Shown here in pieces: positions 46,115 through 54,130 of a stretch of DNA of 64,000 bases. The position numbers were made by a program, and so were the translations under genes. Source of the DNA: Bacteroidota bacterium (GTDB taxonomy: Bacteria; Bacteroidota; Bacteroidia; Chitinophagales; Saprospiraceae); assembly GCA_029557915.1 (NCBI GenBank), contig JAKQHS010000178.1, positions 1 through 64,000 of the forward strand, in the 5' to 3' direction. A model generated the notes under the pieces. The model was given only the letters and a program-made list of their open reading frames with translations, did no database searches and was not told the origin of the DNA. Every line of letters starts with the position of its first letter. Positions within the stretch are counted from its first letter, which is position 1.

Positions 46115-48847
46115 TCACCTGACGATTTGGATAAATCCTTTCCGGTCTTCAATGACCTGGGTGGTGTTCTCCTGAAAGCCGAATACCCTGCAGATATAAT
46201 AGTAGGTTCCTTCACTCAGGTTCCTTCCTTTTTTATCCTGCCCGTTCCACAGGATCTGGGGATCCTCGGTTTCAAACAGGATTTCGCCCCATCGGTTGTA
46301 AATCTGAAATTCAATCTTCAGCACCCCTGCATTTATCCTTGGAACAAAAAGATCGTTGGACCCATCGCCATTCGGGGTGAAAGTATTGGCCAGTTCGTAT
46401 TCAAGGTTGCAGTTAGCCGGACAGACTTCACCGGTCAACCTGCTCTCATTGTCGTTGAAATCCACGGTGGTGATGACGTAGCATCCGGTAAAACCGGAAT
46501 CGGGAATGTGCTTGAAAGTCGTAGCGGATGCATCGGTAAGGGTAGCGATCAACCTGAAAGCCCCTGCGGATTTATTGTTCTTAAAATAAATGTTGAAAGC
46601 CTTAAGGTCGTCGATAAAACAGGTATCGGTATTGCTAAAACCCCAGACCAGTTCATTGGCAATACTGCCATCCGGTTCCTTCGTGACGCAATTACGGTTG
46701 ATCGAAAGATCCGGGCTGCAGGGGGGGACCGTATCCAATGGTGTGGCACAGGTTTCCTGCGAAAAATTGAACATTGGGCTGGGCAGGCCATTGATTCCAT
46801 AAGTTCCAATGGACCGGATCCGATAACAATAAGTCGAATTGTTACTCACCGTCTTGTCCCGGAAAAAGGGGGTGGTTGAACTTCCAACCAATTCAAATGC
46901 GCCTGAGCCGGACCTTCGGTGGACTTCAAAATTGTAGTTGTTCCACGGAACCTGGGCTTCCCAGGAGAGCAGCACCTGGCGGTCCGAAGCGATGGTTTTG
47001 GCATATACCGTGGATGCCGGGAAAGAAGATCCGTAAGGGGTAGGGGAATTACCGGTAAAAAACTGGATCAGATAGGAATAGGGTTTTTCTGAAGTGGAGA
47101 GGTTCCGGTCCAAAAAGACAGTATCCGTAAAGGTTTTAAGAAATTCGGAGGTAAACTCCGCCCCGGGGATTGGAGTGAAAACCGTATTGGTATTGAAAAT
47201 CCCATCCGCCCTCAGTAGGACGAGTTTATAAGGCCCTTTGTTTTTGAGGGTATCCAGGTCGTCCGCGAGCGGCATGGCCCAATGGATCTCTATCTCTCCA
47301 AGAGTCGGGTCTGTAGTGTTGACCGTAGCTTTGGTAATAAAGGGAAGGTCCCTCTTGAGCTGGACACAGATCTCTTCAGAAGGAAGGCTTGCGACCCGGT
47401 TGTATGAATTGCCTCCGGGCGAGGTCAGTGCAAATTCAGCCAGGATTCTGTAACAATGCGTTTTGCCCGATTCCACCATGTCGTCTTCAAAATAATACGT
47501 GTCCTGGTCACGGCTCAGTACATTGGAAGCGATCCGGGTATACCCTCTTCCGGCAAGGCCGGGTGTACAGGAATCGATGAGGAATTGGCTGCTGTTGATC
47601 TTCCTCCATACCGAAAACCCTTTAAAATAGTCGTTTACCGTCACGGCACAAGCATTCGGGTAAGTCCAGTTGATCCGGATAAGGTTGTTGTTGGCTGTGG
47701 ATGAACTCACATTCTCCGGTGGGGGCCCGATGACTTTGATTCTTACCGTTTTAAGGTCAGCGAGACCTGAAGAGTCCTTAAAATTATCAATGGCTCTGAA
47801 CACCACAGTGAAAGGAATATCAGAAATGTGTTCGCAAGAGGTCTGCCAACTGAAAGTTCCCCTGGCAATTTGGTTCTGGAAACCGGAAGGGGCGTCGAAA
47901 ACGGCTTTATTTACAGATACATTAAAAGGGCCGCCAAGGGCAAAAATGGCAATTTTCTGACTCAGGTTATTGTCGGAAGCCTGAACCTGGAACTCGACCT
48001 TCGAACCGGCAATAATGCACAGGTCATTGGGCACGGTCAGGGAAGGAGGTTCATTGCTGCAATTCTCAATGGTGATCTGCATATCCCGGATGATGGTATT
48101 GAGCAGGATCCCATTCCGGTATTCCTTGATCAGGATGGCGATGTTGTATTCTCCTTCCCGCTGTGGCGCAATCCATTCAAAATTGCCCGTAGTCCGGTCC
48201 AGGGATATTTTATTGTCCGCTCCGGGTACGATCTGGTCCGGGAAACGGTAATTCGGGACTTCCGAACCGGTAGCCTGGAAAGGGACAATCAGTTCGTATG
48301 CCAGGGAATCCCCATCCGGGTCATAGGCGTTCAGGTTGTGGACGAATTTCCGGTCGATGCAGCCAAAATCAATCGGGGGTTGTAAAAGAACCGCTGAATT
48401 ATTGTATCCCTGAATCGTTGAATTGAGCAGGGTGAGGGTGGTGGCGATGTGGAACTGGATGCCTACGGAATTGGGATAATTAAGATTGAGGATATTTCCC
48501 ACCCGGTTTGGGTCGGTCATGGTCACCGTATAAGTACCTGTGCCCGGGTAAGTATGTTCGGCGACGTAAAAATTCCTTTTGGTATCGTTTTGCAGGATCT
48601 CCCCTTTCCCCAAAGGGCCGTTGATCCGGTAAACGGCCTGCGAGTGGCCATCACCCCAGACCACGGTAACGCTGTCCCGGTCCGCACCGGTACTGCTGGC
48701 TTTGGTATAGGTGGTCACGGTAAGGCGAATCGTAAGGGGGCCTATCTGGACATAAGTGATATCCCCTGCGCGGTTGTGGGTGGCGCTGGCTATCCCTGCA
48801 TAACAGGTCAGAAAGAGGAAAAGCGAAATGCTCCGGAAAATCTTCAT
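46115..48847 (-). CDS. Secreted multi-domain protein with T9SS type B (gliding-associated) C-terminus
   Basis: I chose the ATG at 48845-48847 (910 aa) because it opens with a signal peptide, MKIFRSISLFLFLTCYAGIASA; a 34-residue upstream extension is unlikely. After the signal come a PKD-like beta region (THNRAGDITYVQIG; AEHTYPGTGTYTVTMTDPN), a cadherin-like segment (YDPDGDSLAYELIVP), Fn3-like modules (about 390-800) and a type B sorting domain (about 820-910, NTFTPNGDGSNDLFVPRI... FQIYNRWGEILFE). It should be exported by T9SS and kept at the surface. No PorP/SprF partner lies next to it here. It is cotranscribed with ribE (1 nt gap). The THNRAGDI opening is common among Saprospiria surface proteins; the function is unknown. 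Confidence 0.88.
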   Translation of the reverse strand: MKIFRSISLFLFLTCYAGIASATHNRAGDITYVQIGPLTIRLTVTTYTKASSTGADRDSVTVVWGDGHSQAVYRINGPLGKGEILQNDTKRNFYVAEHTYPGTGTYTVTMTDPNRVGNILNLNYPNSVGIQFHIATTLTLLNSTIQGYNNSAVLLQPPIDFGCIDRKFVHNLNAYDPDGDSLAYELIVPFQATGSEVPNYRFPDQIVPGADNKISLDRTTGNFEWIAPQREGEYNIAILIKEYRNGILLNTIIRDMQITIENCSNEPPSLTVPNDLCIIAGSKVEFQVQASDNNLSQKIAIFALGGPFNVSVNKAVFDAPSGFQNQIARGTFSWQTSCEHISDIPFTVVFRAIDNFKDSSGLADLKTVRIKVIGPPPENVSSSTANNNLIRINWTYPNACAVTVNDYFKGFSVWRKINSSQFLIDSCTPGLAGRGYTRIASNVLSRDQDTYYFEDDMVESGKTHCYRILAEFALTSPGGNSYNRVASLPSEEICVQLKRDLPFITKATVNTTDPTLGEIEIHWAMPLADDLDTLKNKGPYKLVLLRADGIFNTNTVFTPIPGAEFTSEFLKTFTDTVFLDRNLSTSEKPYSYLIQFFTGNSPTPYGSSFPASTVYAKTIASDRQVLLSWEAQVPWNNYNFEVHRRSGSGAFELVGSSTTPFFRDKTVSNNSTYCYRIRSIGTYGINGLPSPMFNFSQETCATPLDTVPPCSPDLSINRNCVTKEPDGSIANELVWGFSNTDTCFIDDLKAFNIYFKNNKSAGAFRLIATLTDASATTFKHIPDSGFTGCYVITTVDFNDNESRLTGEVCPANCNLEYELANTFTPNGDGSNDLFVPRINAGVLKIEFQIYNRWGEILFETEDPQILWNGQDKKGRNLSEGTYYYICRVFGFQENTTQVIEDRKGFIQIVR

Positions 48848-48991
48848 ATAAAATATAAACGCCGCGGGCCTCAAATTGGTCACCGTTAACAAAAATACCC
48901 GTTTTTTTTCTTGCTTTTCATCTGGGGCTTGCAGGAAAAGTTCATGCATTGCGCAGCGATCTTTGGGGATCCGGGGCCCGGCCGCTCCCTG

Positions 48992-49861
48992 TCAGGAATT
49001 ACCCATACAATCCATGAGGGCGGTTTTCCAATCCCGGATGGATAGTTGAAAGGTTGATTTGATCTTGTTCAGATTAAATACACTGTAAGAGGGCCTGGCC
49101 GCAGGCCGTGGAAAGACTGAGGTGGAAACAGGCTGGACTGAACAGGTATTGCTGCTTCCGGAAACGATACCTGAGGCGAAATCAAACCAACTGGCTTCAC
49201 CCTCATTGGCGAAATTGAAAATGCCATACCAGGAGGGGTTTCCTGCCTCCGACAAGACCTTGCTCAGAATGGTCAAGGTGGCCGCTGCCATGTCAGGGAC
49301 ATAAGTGGGGGCGCCGATCTGGTCATTGACCACTTCCAGGACAGGTTTCTCGGAGGAAAGCCGTTTTATGGTATTAAAAAAATTATGGCCCTCCCGGCCA
49401 TATAACCATGAAGTCCGGATAACTAGGGTATGCGGATGATGGTAGAGTGTTTTCTGTTCGCCGGCAAGTTTTGATGCCCCATACACGTTACGGGGATTGC
49501 AGGGATCGGTTTCCAGGAGCGGCCGGCGAAGCGCATTGTGATAGACATAGTCGGTGGAAAAATGAATCAGGGGAATTTGTTTTTTCCTGCAGGCAATGGC
49601 GACCTGCCTTGGTCCTTCTGCATTTACCAGCCAGGCCCGGTCAGGGGAGGTTTCGGCCAGGTCAACCGAAGTATAGGCTGCCGTGTTCAATACAAGATGA
49701 ATCCGGTGGGTATCCAGGCAATCCATGAGGCTGTCCGCATCGGTGATATCCAGTCTGGTATGGGACAGGGCCACGGGGTTAAAGGCGTCCTGACTGCCCA
49801 ACAATTGGTTCAAGGCATGACCCAGTTGTCCCCCAGCCCCGGTGATGAGAATGTTATACAC
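48992..49861 (-). CDS. rfbD: dTDP-4-dehydrorhamnose reductase
   Basis: This 289 aa short-chain dehydrogenase has the NAD(P)-binding glycine motif ITGAGGQLG (6-14), LNTAAYTSVDLAE, STDYVY and the catalytic YGASK (Tyr and Lys, about 128-132). It reduces dTDP-4-keto-L-rhamnose to dTDP-L-rhamnose with NAD(P)H for surface polysaccharides. It follows rfbC after 6 nt at the end of an era-der-rfbC-rfbD operon; rfbA and rfbB are not in the window. Confidence 0.92.
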   Translation of the reverse strand: MYNILITGAGGQLGHALNQLLGSQDAFNPVALSHTRLDITDADSLMDCLDTHRIHLVLNTAAYTSVDLAETSPDRAWLVNAEGPRQVAIACRKKQIPLIHFSTDYVYHNALRRPLLETDPCNPRNVYGASKLAGEQKTLYHHPHTLVIRTSWLYGREGHNFFNTIKRLSSEKPVLEVVNDQIGAPTYVPDMAAATLTILSKVLSEAGNPSWYGIFNFANEGEASWFDFASGIVSGSSNTCSVQPVSTSVFPRPAARPSYSVFNLNKIKSTFQLSIRDWKTALMDCMGNS

Positions 49862-49867
49862 GGGGAA

Positions 49868-50416
49868 TCAGGTTTTCAGGTCCTTCAATAAAGGCAACCG
49901 GAGGTCCTTGGTGGATATTTCTATTGGAACCCCGGGATCAGGCCATTCGATCCCCACTGCGGGGTCATTATAGCGCAGTCCCGATTCCGATGATGGGTGG
50001 TAATATTCATCGCATTTATATTGGAAGATAGCCGAAGCGCTTAAAACCAGGAAACCATGTGCAAATCCACGGGGAATGAAAAACTGGAGTTGGTTGGCAT
50101 CATTCAGTTCCACACCGAAATACCGGCCAAAGGTTAAAGAACCCGGTCTCAGATCCACGGCAACATCATATACCGCTCCGGAGGTCACCCGGACCAGTTT
50201 GGCCTGCGCGTGCGGCGGATTTTGAAAATGAAGTCCGCGCAACACCCCTTTTTTTGAAAAGGACTGGTTGTCCTGTACAAAATCGGCCTCGATTCCAGCA
50301 GCCCGGTAATCCTTATCGGAATAAGACTCATAAAAATAACCACGATGGTCGGCAAAAATGGAGGGCCTGATCAGCAACAGTCCGTCGAGGGGGCAGGGTT
50401 CGACCACTAAAGCCAT
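49868..50416 (-). CDS. rfbC: dTDP-4-dehydrorhamnose 3,5-epimerase
   Basis: This 182 aa cupin has family signatures HRGYFYESYS, QDNQSFSKKGVLRGLHFQ with the catalytic His, VRVTSGAVYDVAVDLR and FIPRGFAHGFLVLS. It epimerises C3 and C5 of dTDP-4-keto-6-deoxyglucose in dTDP-rhamnose synthesis. The length is standard. It lies 2 nt after der and 6 nt before rfbD, so rhamnose synthesis is transcriptionally tied to ribosome-assembly GTPases here. Confidence 0.95.
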   Translation of the reverse strand: MALVVEPCPLDGLLLIRPSIFADHRGYFYESYSDKDYRAAGIEADFVQDNQSFSKKGVLRGLHFQNPPHAQAKLVRVTSGAVYDVAVDLRPGSLTFGRYFGVELNDANQLQFFIPRGFAHGFLVLSASAIFQYKCDEYYHPSSESGLRYNDPAVGIEWPDPGVPIEISTKDLRLPLLKDLKT

Positions 50417-50418
50417 CT

Positions 50419-51726
50419 TTATTTTTCTTTAAAAAAAATGGAAATGGGGATTCCCGAAAGCGGGTAACGCTCCCGCAACTGATTTTCCAGGTATTGCCTG
50501 TAGTTGTTTTGTATATAATCCGGGTTGTTGCAAAAAAAGGCAAAGGCCGGATAGGGCTTGGGTACCTGCGTGACGTATTTAATTTTCACCAGCCTTCCCT
50601 TGTAAGCAGGGGGGGGATTTTTGGCGTTGATTTCCGCCAGGAATTCGTTCAGGTCCGACGTCTTTATTTTCTGTTTCCTTCTCTCATAAACGTCCATCGC
50701 GCTTTCTACGACCTGAAAAATTCTTTGTTTGTTTTGCGCAGATATGAACAGGATGGGCAGATCGTTGAAAGGGGCGAGCTTGTGTTTTAATGCTTTTTCG
50801 TACTGGTGGAGGGTATTGGTATCTTTTTCCACCAAATCCCATTTATTGACCAGGATCAGGATGCCTTTATGTTTTTTGATGGCAAGTCTGAACAAGTTGG
50901 AATCCTGCGCTTCGATTCCATGACGGGCATCGATCATAAGGAGACAGACATCACATTCCTCCAGTGATTTGATCGCCCGGATGACGGAATAAAATTCCAG
51001 GTCTTCATGCACCTTCGTCTTCCGGCGGATACCGGCCGTATCCACCAATAGCAACTGGTGACCGAATTTATTGTACAGAGTATGGATCGAATCCCGGGTG
51101 GTCCCGGGGATATCGGTGACAATATTTCGTTCTTCCCCAAGAAGTGCGTTCAGCAGCGTGGACTTGCCCACATTGGGTTGTCCGATGATGGCGATCTGCG
51201 GCAACTGGGATTGCTCCTTTTCTTTGTCCTCCGGTGCGAAAAGTTCAACCACGTCATCCAGCAGTTCACCCACCCCCGATCCGCTGATCGAGGAAAGGAA
51301 ATAAGTGTTGTCGAACCCAAGGCCATAAAACTCATTGGCCATCAACATCCGCTGGTGGTTGTCGACTTTATTGACCGCAAGGTAAACCGGCTTGTTGCTC
51401 CTGCGCAACAGATTGGCCACCTGCTCATCCAGGTCGGTAATGCCCGTGGTGACATCAACCATAAAAATGATGGCGTTTGCTTCATCCACCGCAAAACGGA
51501 CTTGCTGCCGGACTGCAGCTTCAAAAACATCGTCGGAATGCTGAACGAATCCGCCGGTATCGATGATGGTGAAATTCTTCCCGTTCCACTCACATTCTCC
51601 GTAGATCCGGTCCCGGGTCACTCCGCTGGTATCATCGATGATGGCCTGACGTTCCCCGAAAAGTCGGTTGAACAGAGTGGATTTACCCACATTTGGCCTT
51701 CCCACAATCGCTACAATGTTGCTCAT
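50419..51726 (-). CDS. der: Ribosome-assembly GTPase Der (EngA)
   Basis: This is a 435 aa double GTPase. The first G domain has GRPNVGKST (9-17), DTGG and NKVD; the second has GQPNVGKST (about 184), DTAG and NKWD; a KH-like C-terminal domain ends with YPLSGIPISIFFKEK. Der acts in 50S subunit maturation. It is separated by 7 nt from era upstream and 2 nt from rfbC downstream. Confidence 0.97.
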   Translation of the reverse strand: MSNIVAIVGRPNVGKSTLFNRLFGERQAIIDDTSGVTRDRIYGECEWNGKNFTIIDTGGFVQHSDDVFEAAVRQQVRFAVDEANAIIFMVDVTTGITDLDEQVANLLRRSNKPVYLAVNKVDNHQRMLMANEFYGLGFDNTYFLSSISGSGVGELLDDVVELFAPEDKEKEQSQLPQIAIIGQPNVGKSTLLNALLGEERNIVTDIPGTTRDSIHTLYNKFGHQLLLVDTAGIRRKTKVHEDLEFYSVIRAIKSLEECDVCLLMIDARHGIEAQDSNLFRLAIKKHKGILILVNKWDLVEKDTNTLHQYEKALKHKLAPFNDLPILFISAQNKQRIFQVVESAMDVYERRKQKIKTSDLNEFLAEINAKNPPPAYKGRLVKIKYVTQVPKPYPAFAFFCNNPDYIQNNYRQYLENQLRERYPLSGIPISIFFKEK

Positions 51727-51733
51727 AATTTTT

Positions 51734-52627
51734 TCAATAACCGTATTTTTTCAGCGCTTGGGGATTATTCCTCCAGTTTTTTTCAACCTTTACCTGGAGA
51801 TCGAGATAAACCCCATGACCCAGGAAGGATTCGATTTCCTGGCGGGCCCGGATGCCCAGATCTTTGATGGCCTGGCCTTTCTGGCCCAGGAGAATAGCTT
51901 TTTGGCTCTCCCGCTCCACAATGATATAGACAAAAATCCGGGCGAAGGGCGACCCTTCCTTGCCGGTGGTTTCTTTATAGTCTTGCACCTGAACTTCACA
52001 GGAGTAAGGGATTTCGTCATGAAACAGCCGGAAAATATTTTCCCGGACGATTTCCGCAACAAAGAACCGTTCATGACGGTCACTCAGGTCTTCTTTGGGA
52101 TAATAGGGCGGTCCTTCCGGCAAGGCTTCCAACAGGGAGGACATCAGTTCGGGGATATTTTCCAGGGTGAGCGCAGAAACGATAAATGATTTTTGGAACG
52201 GATGGACCGCAGCCCATTTGGCCACGTACTCAGCCAGCCTGGCTTTGCCAAAAAGATCGGCTTTGTTGACAACCAGCCAAACGGGCATTTTTGCCCTGGA
52301 AAGGGTAGCGGCGATCTCCGGATCAACGGGTTCTGCTGCGGTGGTGCAGAAAAGCAAAATATCGGCATCGTGAAGCCCGGCATGGGCCTGCAGGTTCATC
52401 CTCTCCTGCAACATGTATTGCGGCATTTTGATTAGGCCAGGGGCATCCGAAAAAACAACCTGATGGCCGGGGTCATTGTAAATGATGAAAATCCGGTGCC
52501 TTGTGGTTTGTGGCCGGTCACTGATGATCGCCAGTTTCTGACCGCAGAACGCTTTAACCAGGCTGGATTTCCCAACATTAGGGTTACCCAGTAAATGCAC
52601 AAATCCGGACCGGTGTGTTTTTTCCAT
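51734..52627 (-). CDS. era: GTPase Era
   Basis: This 297 aa protein has one G domain (LGNPNVGKSSL at 13-23, DAPG, NKAD) and a C-terminal KH domain (EIESFLGHGVYLDLQVKVEKNWR) that binds the 3' end of 16S rRNA during 30S assembly. It is the first gene of the era-der-rfbC-rfbD operon. Confidence 0.97.
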   Translation of the reverse strand: MEKTHRSGFVHLLGNPNVGKSSLVKAFCGQKLAIISDRPQTTRHRIFIIYNDPGHQVVFSDAPGLIKMPQYMLQERMNLQAHAGLHDADILLFCTTAAEPVDPEIAATLSRAKMPVWLVVNKADLFGKARLAEYVAKWAAVHPFQKSFIVSALTLENIPELMSSLLEALPEGPPYYPKEDLSDRHERFFVAEIVRENIFRLFHDEIPYSCEVQVQDYKETTGKEGSPFARIFVYIIVERESQKAILLGQKGQAIKDLGIRARQEIESFLGHGVYLDLQVKVEKNWRNNPQALKKYGY

Positions 52628-52814
52628 TTAAAGGTGCAAAGATACTCATTCGCCGGCATGGACCGGGGCCCCGGTCCGGGAACCCCTTGAGGGATGAAAA
52701 ATAGGACTCAAAACCATGACAATCAGAATATTATTTATCCCTGAGTACCTGATTTTTTTCAGCAGACCCCGGTCGGCGGAAGAGGCTCCATAAAGACAAC
52801 CGCTTCATCCGGGC

Positions 52815-53399
52815 TCAGTACCTCAGTCGCCTGGACTGGCTATGCAAGGTCTTTTCCACGATGGCAAATACACCGACCGGATCAAGCCGCCTCCACTCGA
52901 TGGCATTAAAATTCTTGCCCAGGTGGATATAATGCTGGAGGCCAGCCTGCACCATTTCTTCCTCGACGTGTTCGAGCGTGCCGAGCATGACGATCCATCC
53001 TCCTTCTTCCGACAGTTCTTCCTGCCATTCCTCGTAATAACAATCGTCCGAACTGTGAAAGTTGTATACATTGTCCATGATGAGAATGAAGTATTTGATT
53101 TCGGACCGGAGGAGTTTTTCGATCACGTTCCTTTTCAGGTACATGATGTCGTTTTGTATCGCATCATTCCACTCCCCAATGAGTTCGATGATGGCGAATT
53201 GCTCAGCATAATCGACGAAAAGGATCTTGAGGTACAAGGTACTGGAATCAAATTCATCCCATTGGGGATGGATGTAATAATTGTAGATGGCATGGGTATA
53301 TTCAAATTCGTTGTATTGCCGCCTGTAAAACGGCGAATGCGGGTCTTCGGAAGCCACATATTGGTCTCGCCATCTGAAAAAAGGTTCTATATCTTGCAT
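52815..53399 (-). CDS. Conserved hypothetical protein, acidic, cytoplasmic
   Basis: This is a 194 aa protein without signal peptide or membrane helix, rich in Tyr, Trp, Asp and Glu (FFRWRDQYVASEDPHSPFY; YTHAIYNYYIHPQWDEF; DDCYYEEWQEELSEEGGW). The pattern of strands and helices suggests a single compact alpha/beta domain. I recognise the style as one widespread in Bacteroidota without an assigned function. It is divergent from the NadR-like kinase gene with a 73 nt gap and 187 nt from era; no operon partner is evident. The coding call rests on length, codon pattern and a clean start at 53397-53399. Confidence 0.75.
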   Translation of the reverse strand: MQDIEPFFRWRDQYVASEDPHSPFYRRQYNEFEYTHAIYNYYIHPQWDEFDSSTLYLKILFVDYAEQFAIIELIGEWNDAIQNDIMYLKRNVIEKLLRSEIKYFILIMDNVYNFHSSDDCYYEEWQEELSEEGGWIVMLGTLEHVEEEMVQAGLQHYIHLGKNFNAIEWRRLDPVGVFAIVEKTLHSQSRRLRY

Positions 53400-53472
53400 A
53401 CCGGCTCTAACTAGGATGGTAATTTAAAGGATTGTATCATTACAAAGTTTAAATTTCAGGCAAATTAACCGC

Positions 53473-53991
53473 ATTTTTAAGATCAACATCACCGGACCGG
53501 AATCAGCTGGAAAATCCACATTGAGCGCTTTCCTGGCCCTGCAATACCAAGACCCTTGGGTCGAAGAATATGCCCGTGTATTTCTGAACCAGGGTCAGGG
53601 GATCCGGGATGCAGGCACCCTGGTCAGCCTGGCCCACATCCAGATTGAATGGGAAAACCTGGCTTTAAAAGATGCGGACCGGGTCGTCTTCTGCGACACC
53701 GACCCCCTGGTATTATTGATCTGGGCCCATGAAAAATTCAGAAAGCGGCCCCCTGAGTTGGTGGCCCTGGCCAGACACCACCGCTATGACCTTACCCTGC
53801 TTTGCAAACCCGACTTGGACTGGGAACCGGATCCTTTGAGGGAAAATCCCCATGACCGGGACAAATTGTTTGACCTTTATCTGGATCATGTGAATAAATT
53901 CCGGTTTAACTATGCCATCGTTGAAGGATTGGGGGAAGCACGCCTGAAAAAGGCCCTGGCCACTGTTGATCCTTTTCTGAAAGCACATTAA
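53473..53991 (+). CDS. NadR-like AAA_28 family ATP-binding kinase with apparent ATT start
   Basis: The Walker A motif GPESAGKST is encoded at 53494-53520. The only conventional start codon in frame (TTG at 53521) would cut it off; upstream to the stop at 53425 there is no ATG, GTG or TTG. ATT at 53473 gives 172 aa beginning (M)FKINITGPESAGKST, the usual spacing for this family, so I take ATT as the start (as known for infC in some bacteria) unless there is a base error. Downstream features are EEYARVFL, an HxQ-type helix (LAHIQIEWE) and CKPDLDWEPDPLREN, typical of ribosylnicotinamide-kinase-like proteins. The substrate is not certain; it ends about 18 nt before a TPP riboswitch. Confidence 0.75.
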   Translation: MFKINITGPESAGKSTLSAFLALQYQDPWVEEYARVFLNQGQGIRDAGTLVSLAHIQIEWENLALKDADRVVFCDTDPLVLLIWAHEKFRKRPPELVALARHHRYDLTLLCKPDLDWEPDPLRENPHDRDKLFDLYLDHVNKFRFNYAIVEGLGEARLKKALATVDPFLKAH

Positions 53992-54009
53992 CTTTGTTCC
54001 ATCTCACGA

Positions 54010-54092
54010 TATCGGGGTGCCTACTGATTGGATTAAATCATGGCTGAGATTATACCCGTTGAACCTGTCCGGGTAATACTGGAAAGGAAACT
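54010..54092 (+). promoter_or_regulatory. TPP riboswitch (THI element)
   Basis: The conserved thi-box blocks are present in order: CGGGGTGCC (54013-54021), GGCTGAGAT, ACCCGTTGAACCTG and TCCGGGTAATACTGGAAAGGAAAC. The core CTGAGA and the pyrophosphate-side GGGTAATACTGG leave little doubt. It lies 38 nt before the ATG of the TonB-dependent receptor, so thiamine pyrophosphate should repress that gene. Confidence 0.93.
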
Positions 54093-54130
54093 TAAAAGCT
54101 CCGATCACAAACTGTTTTAAACGTTGATCC

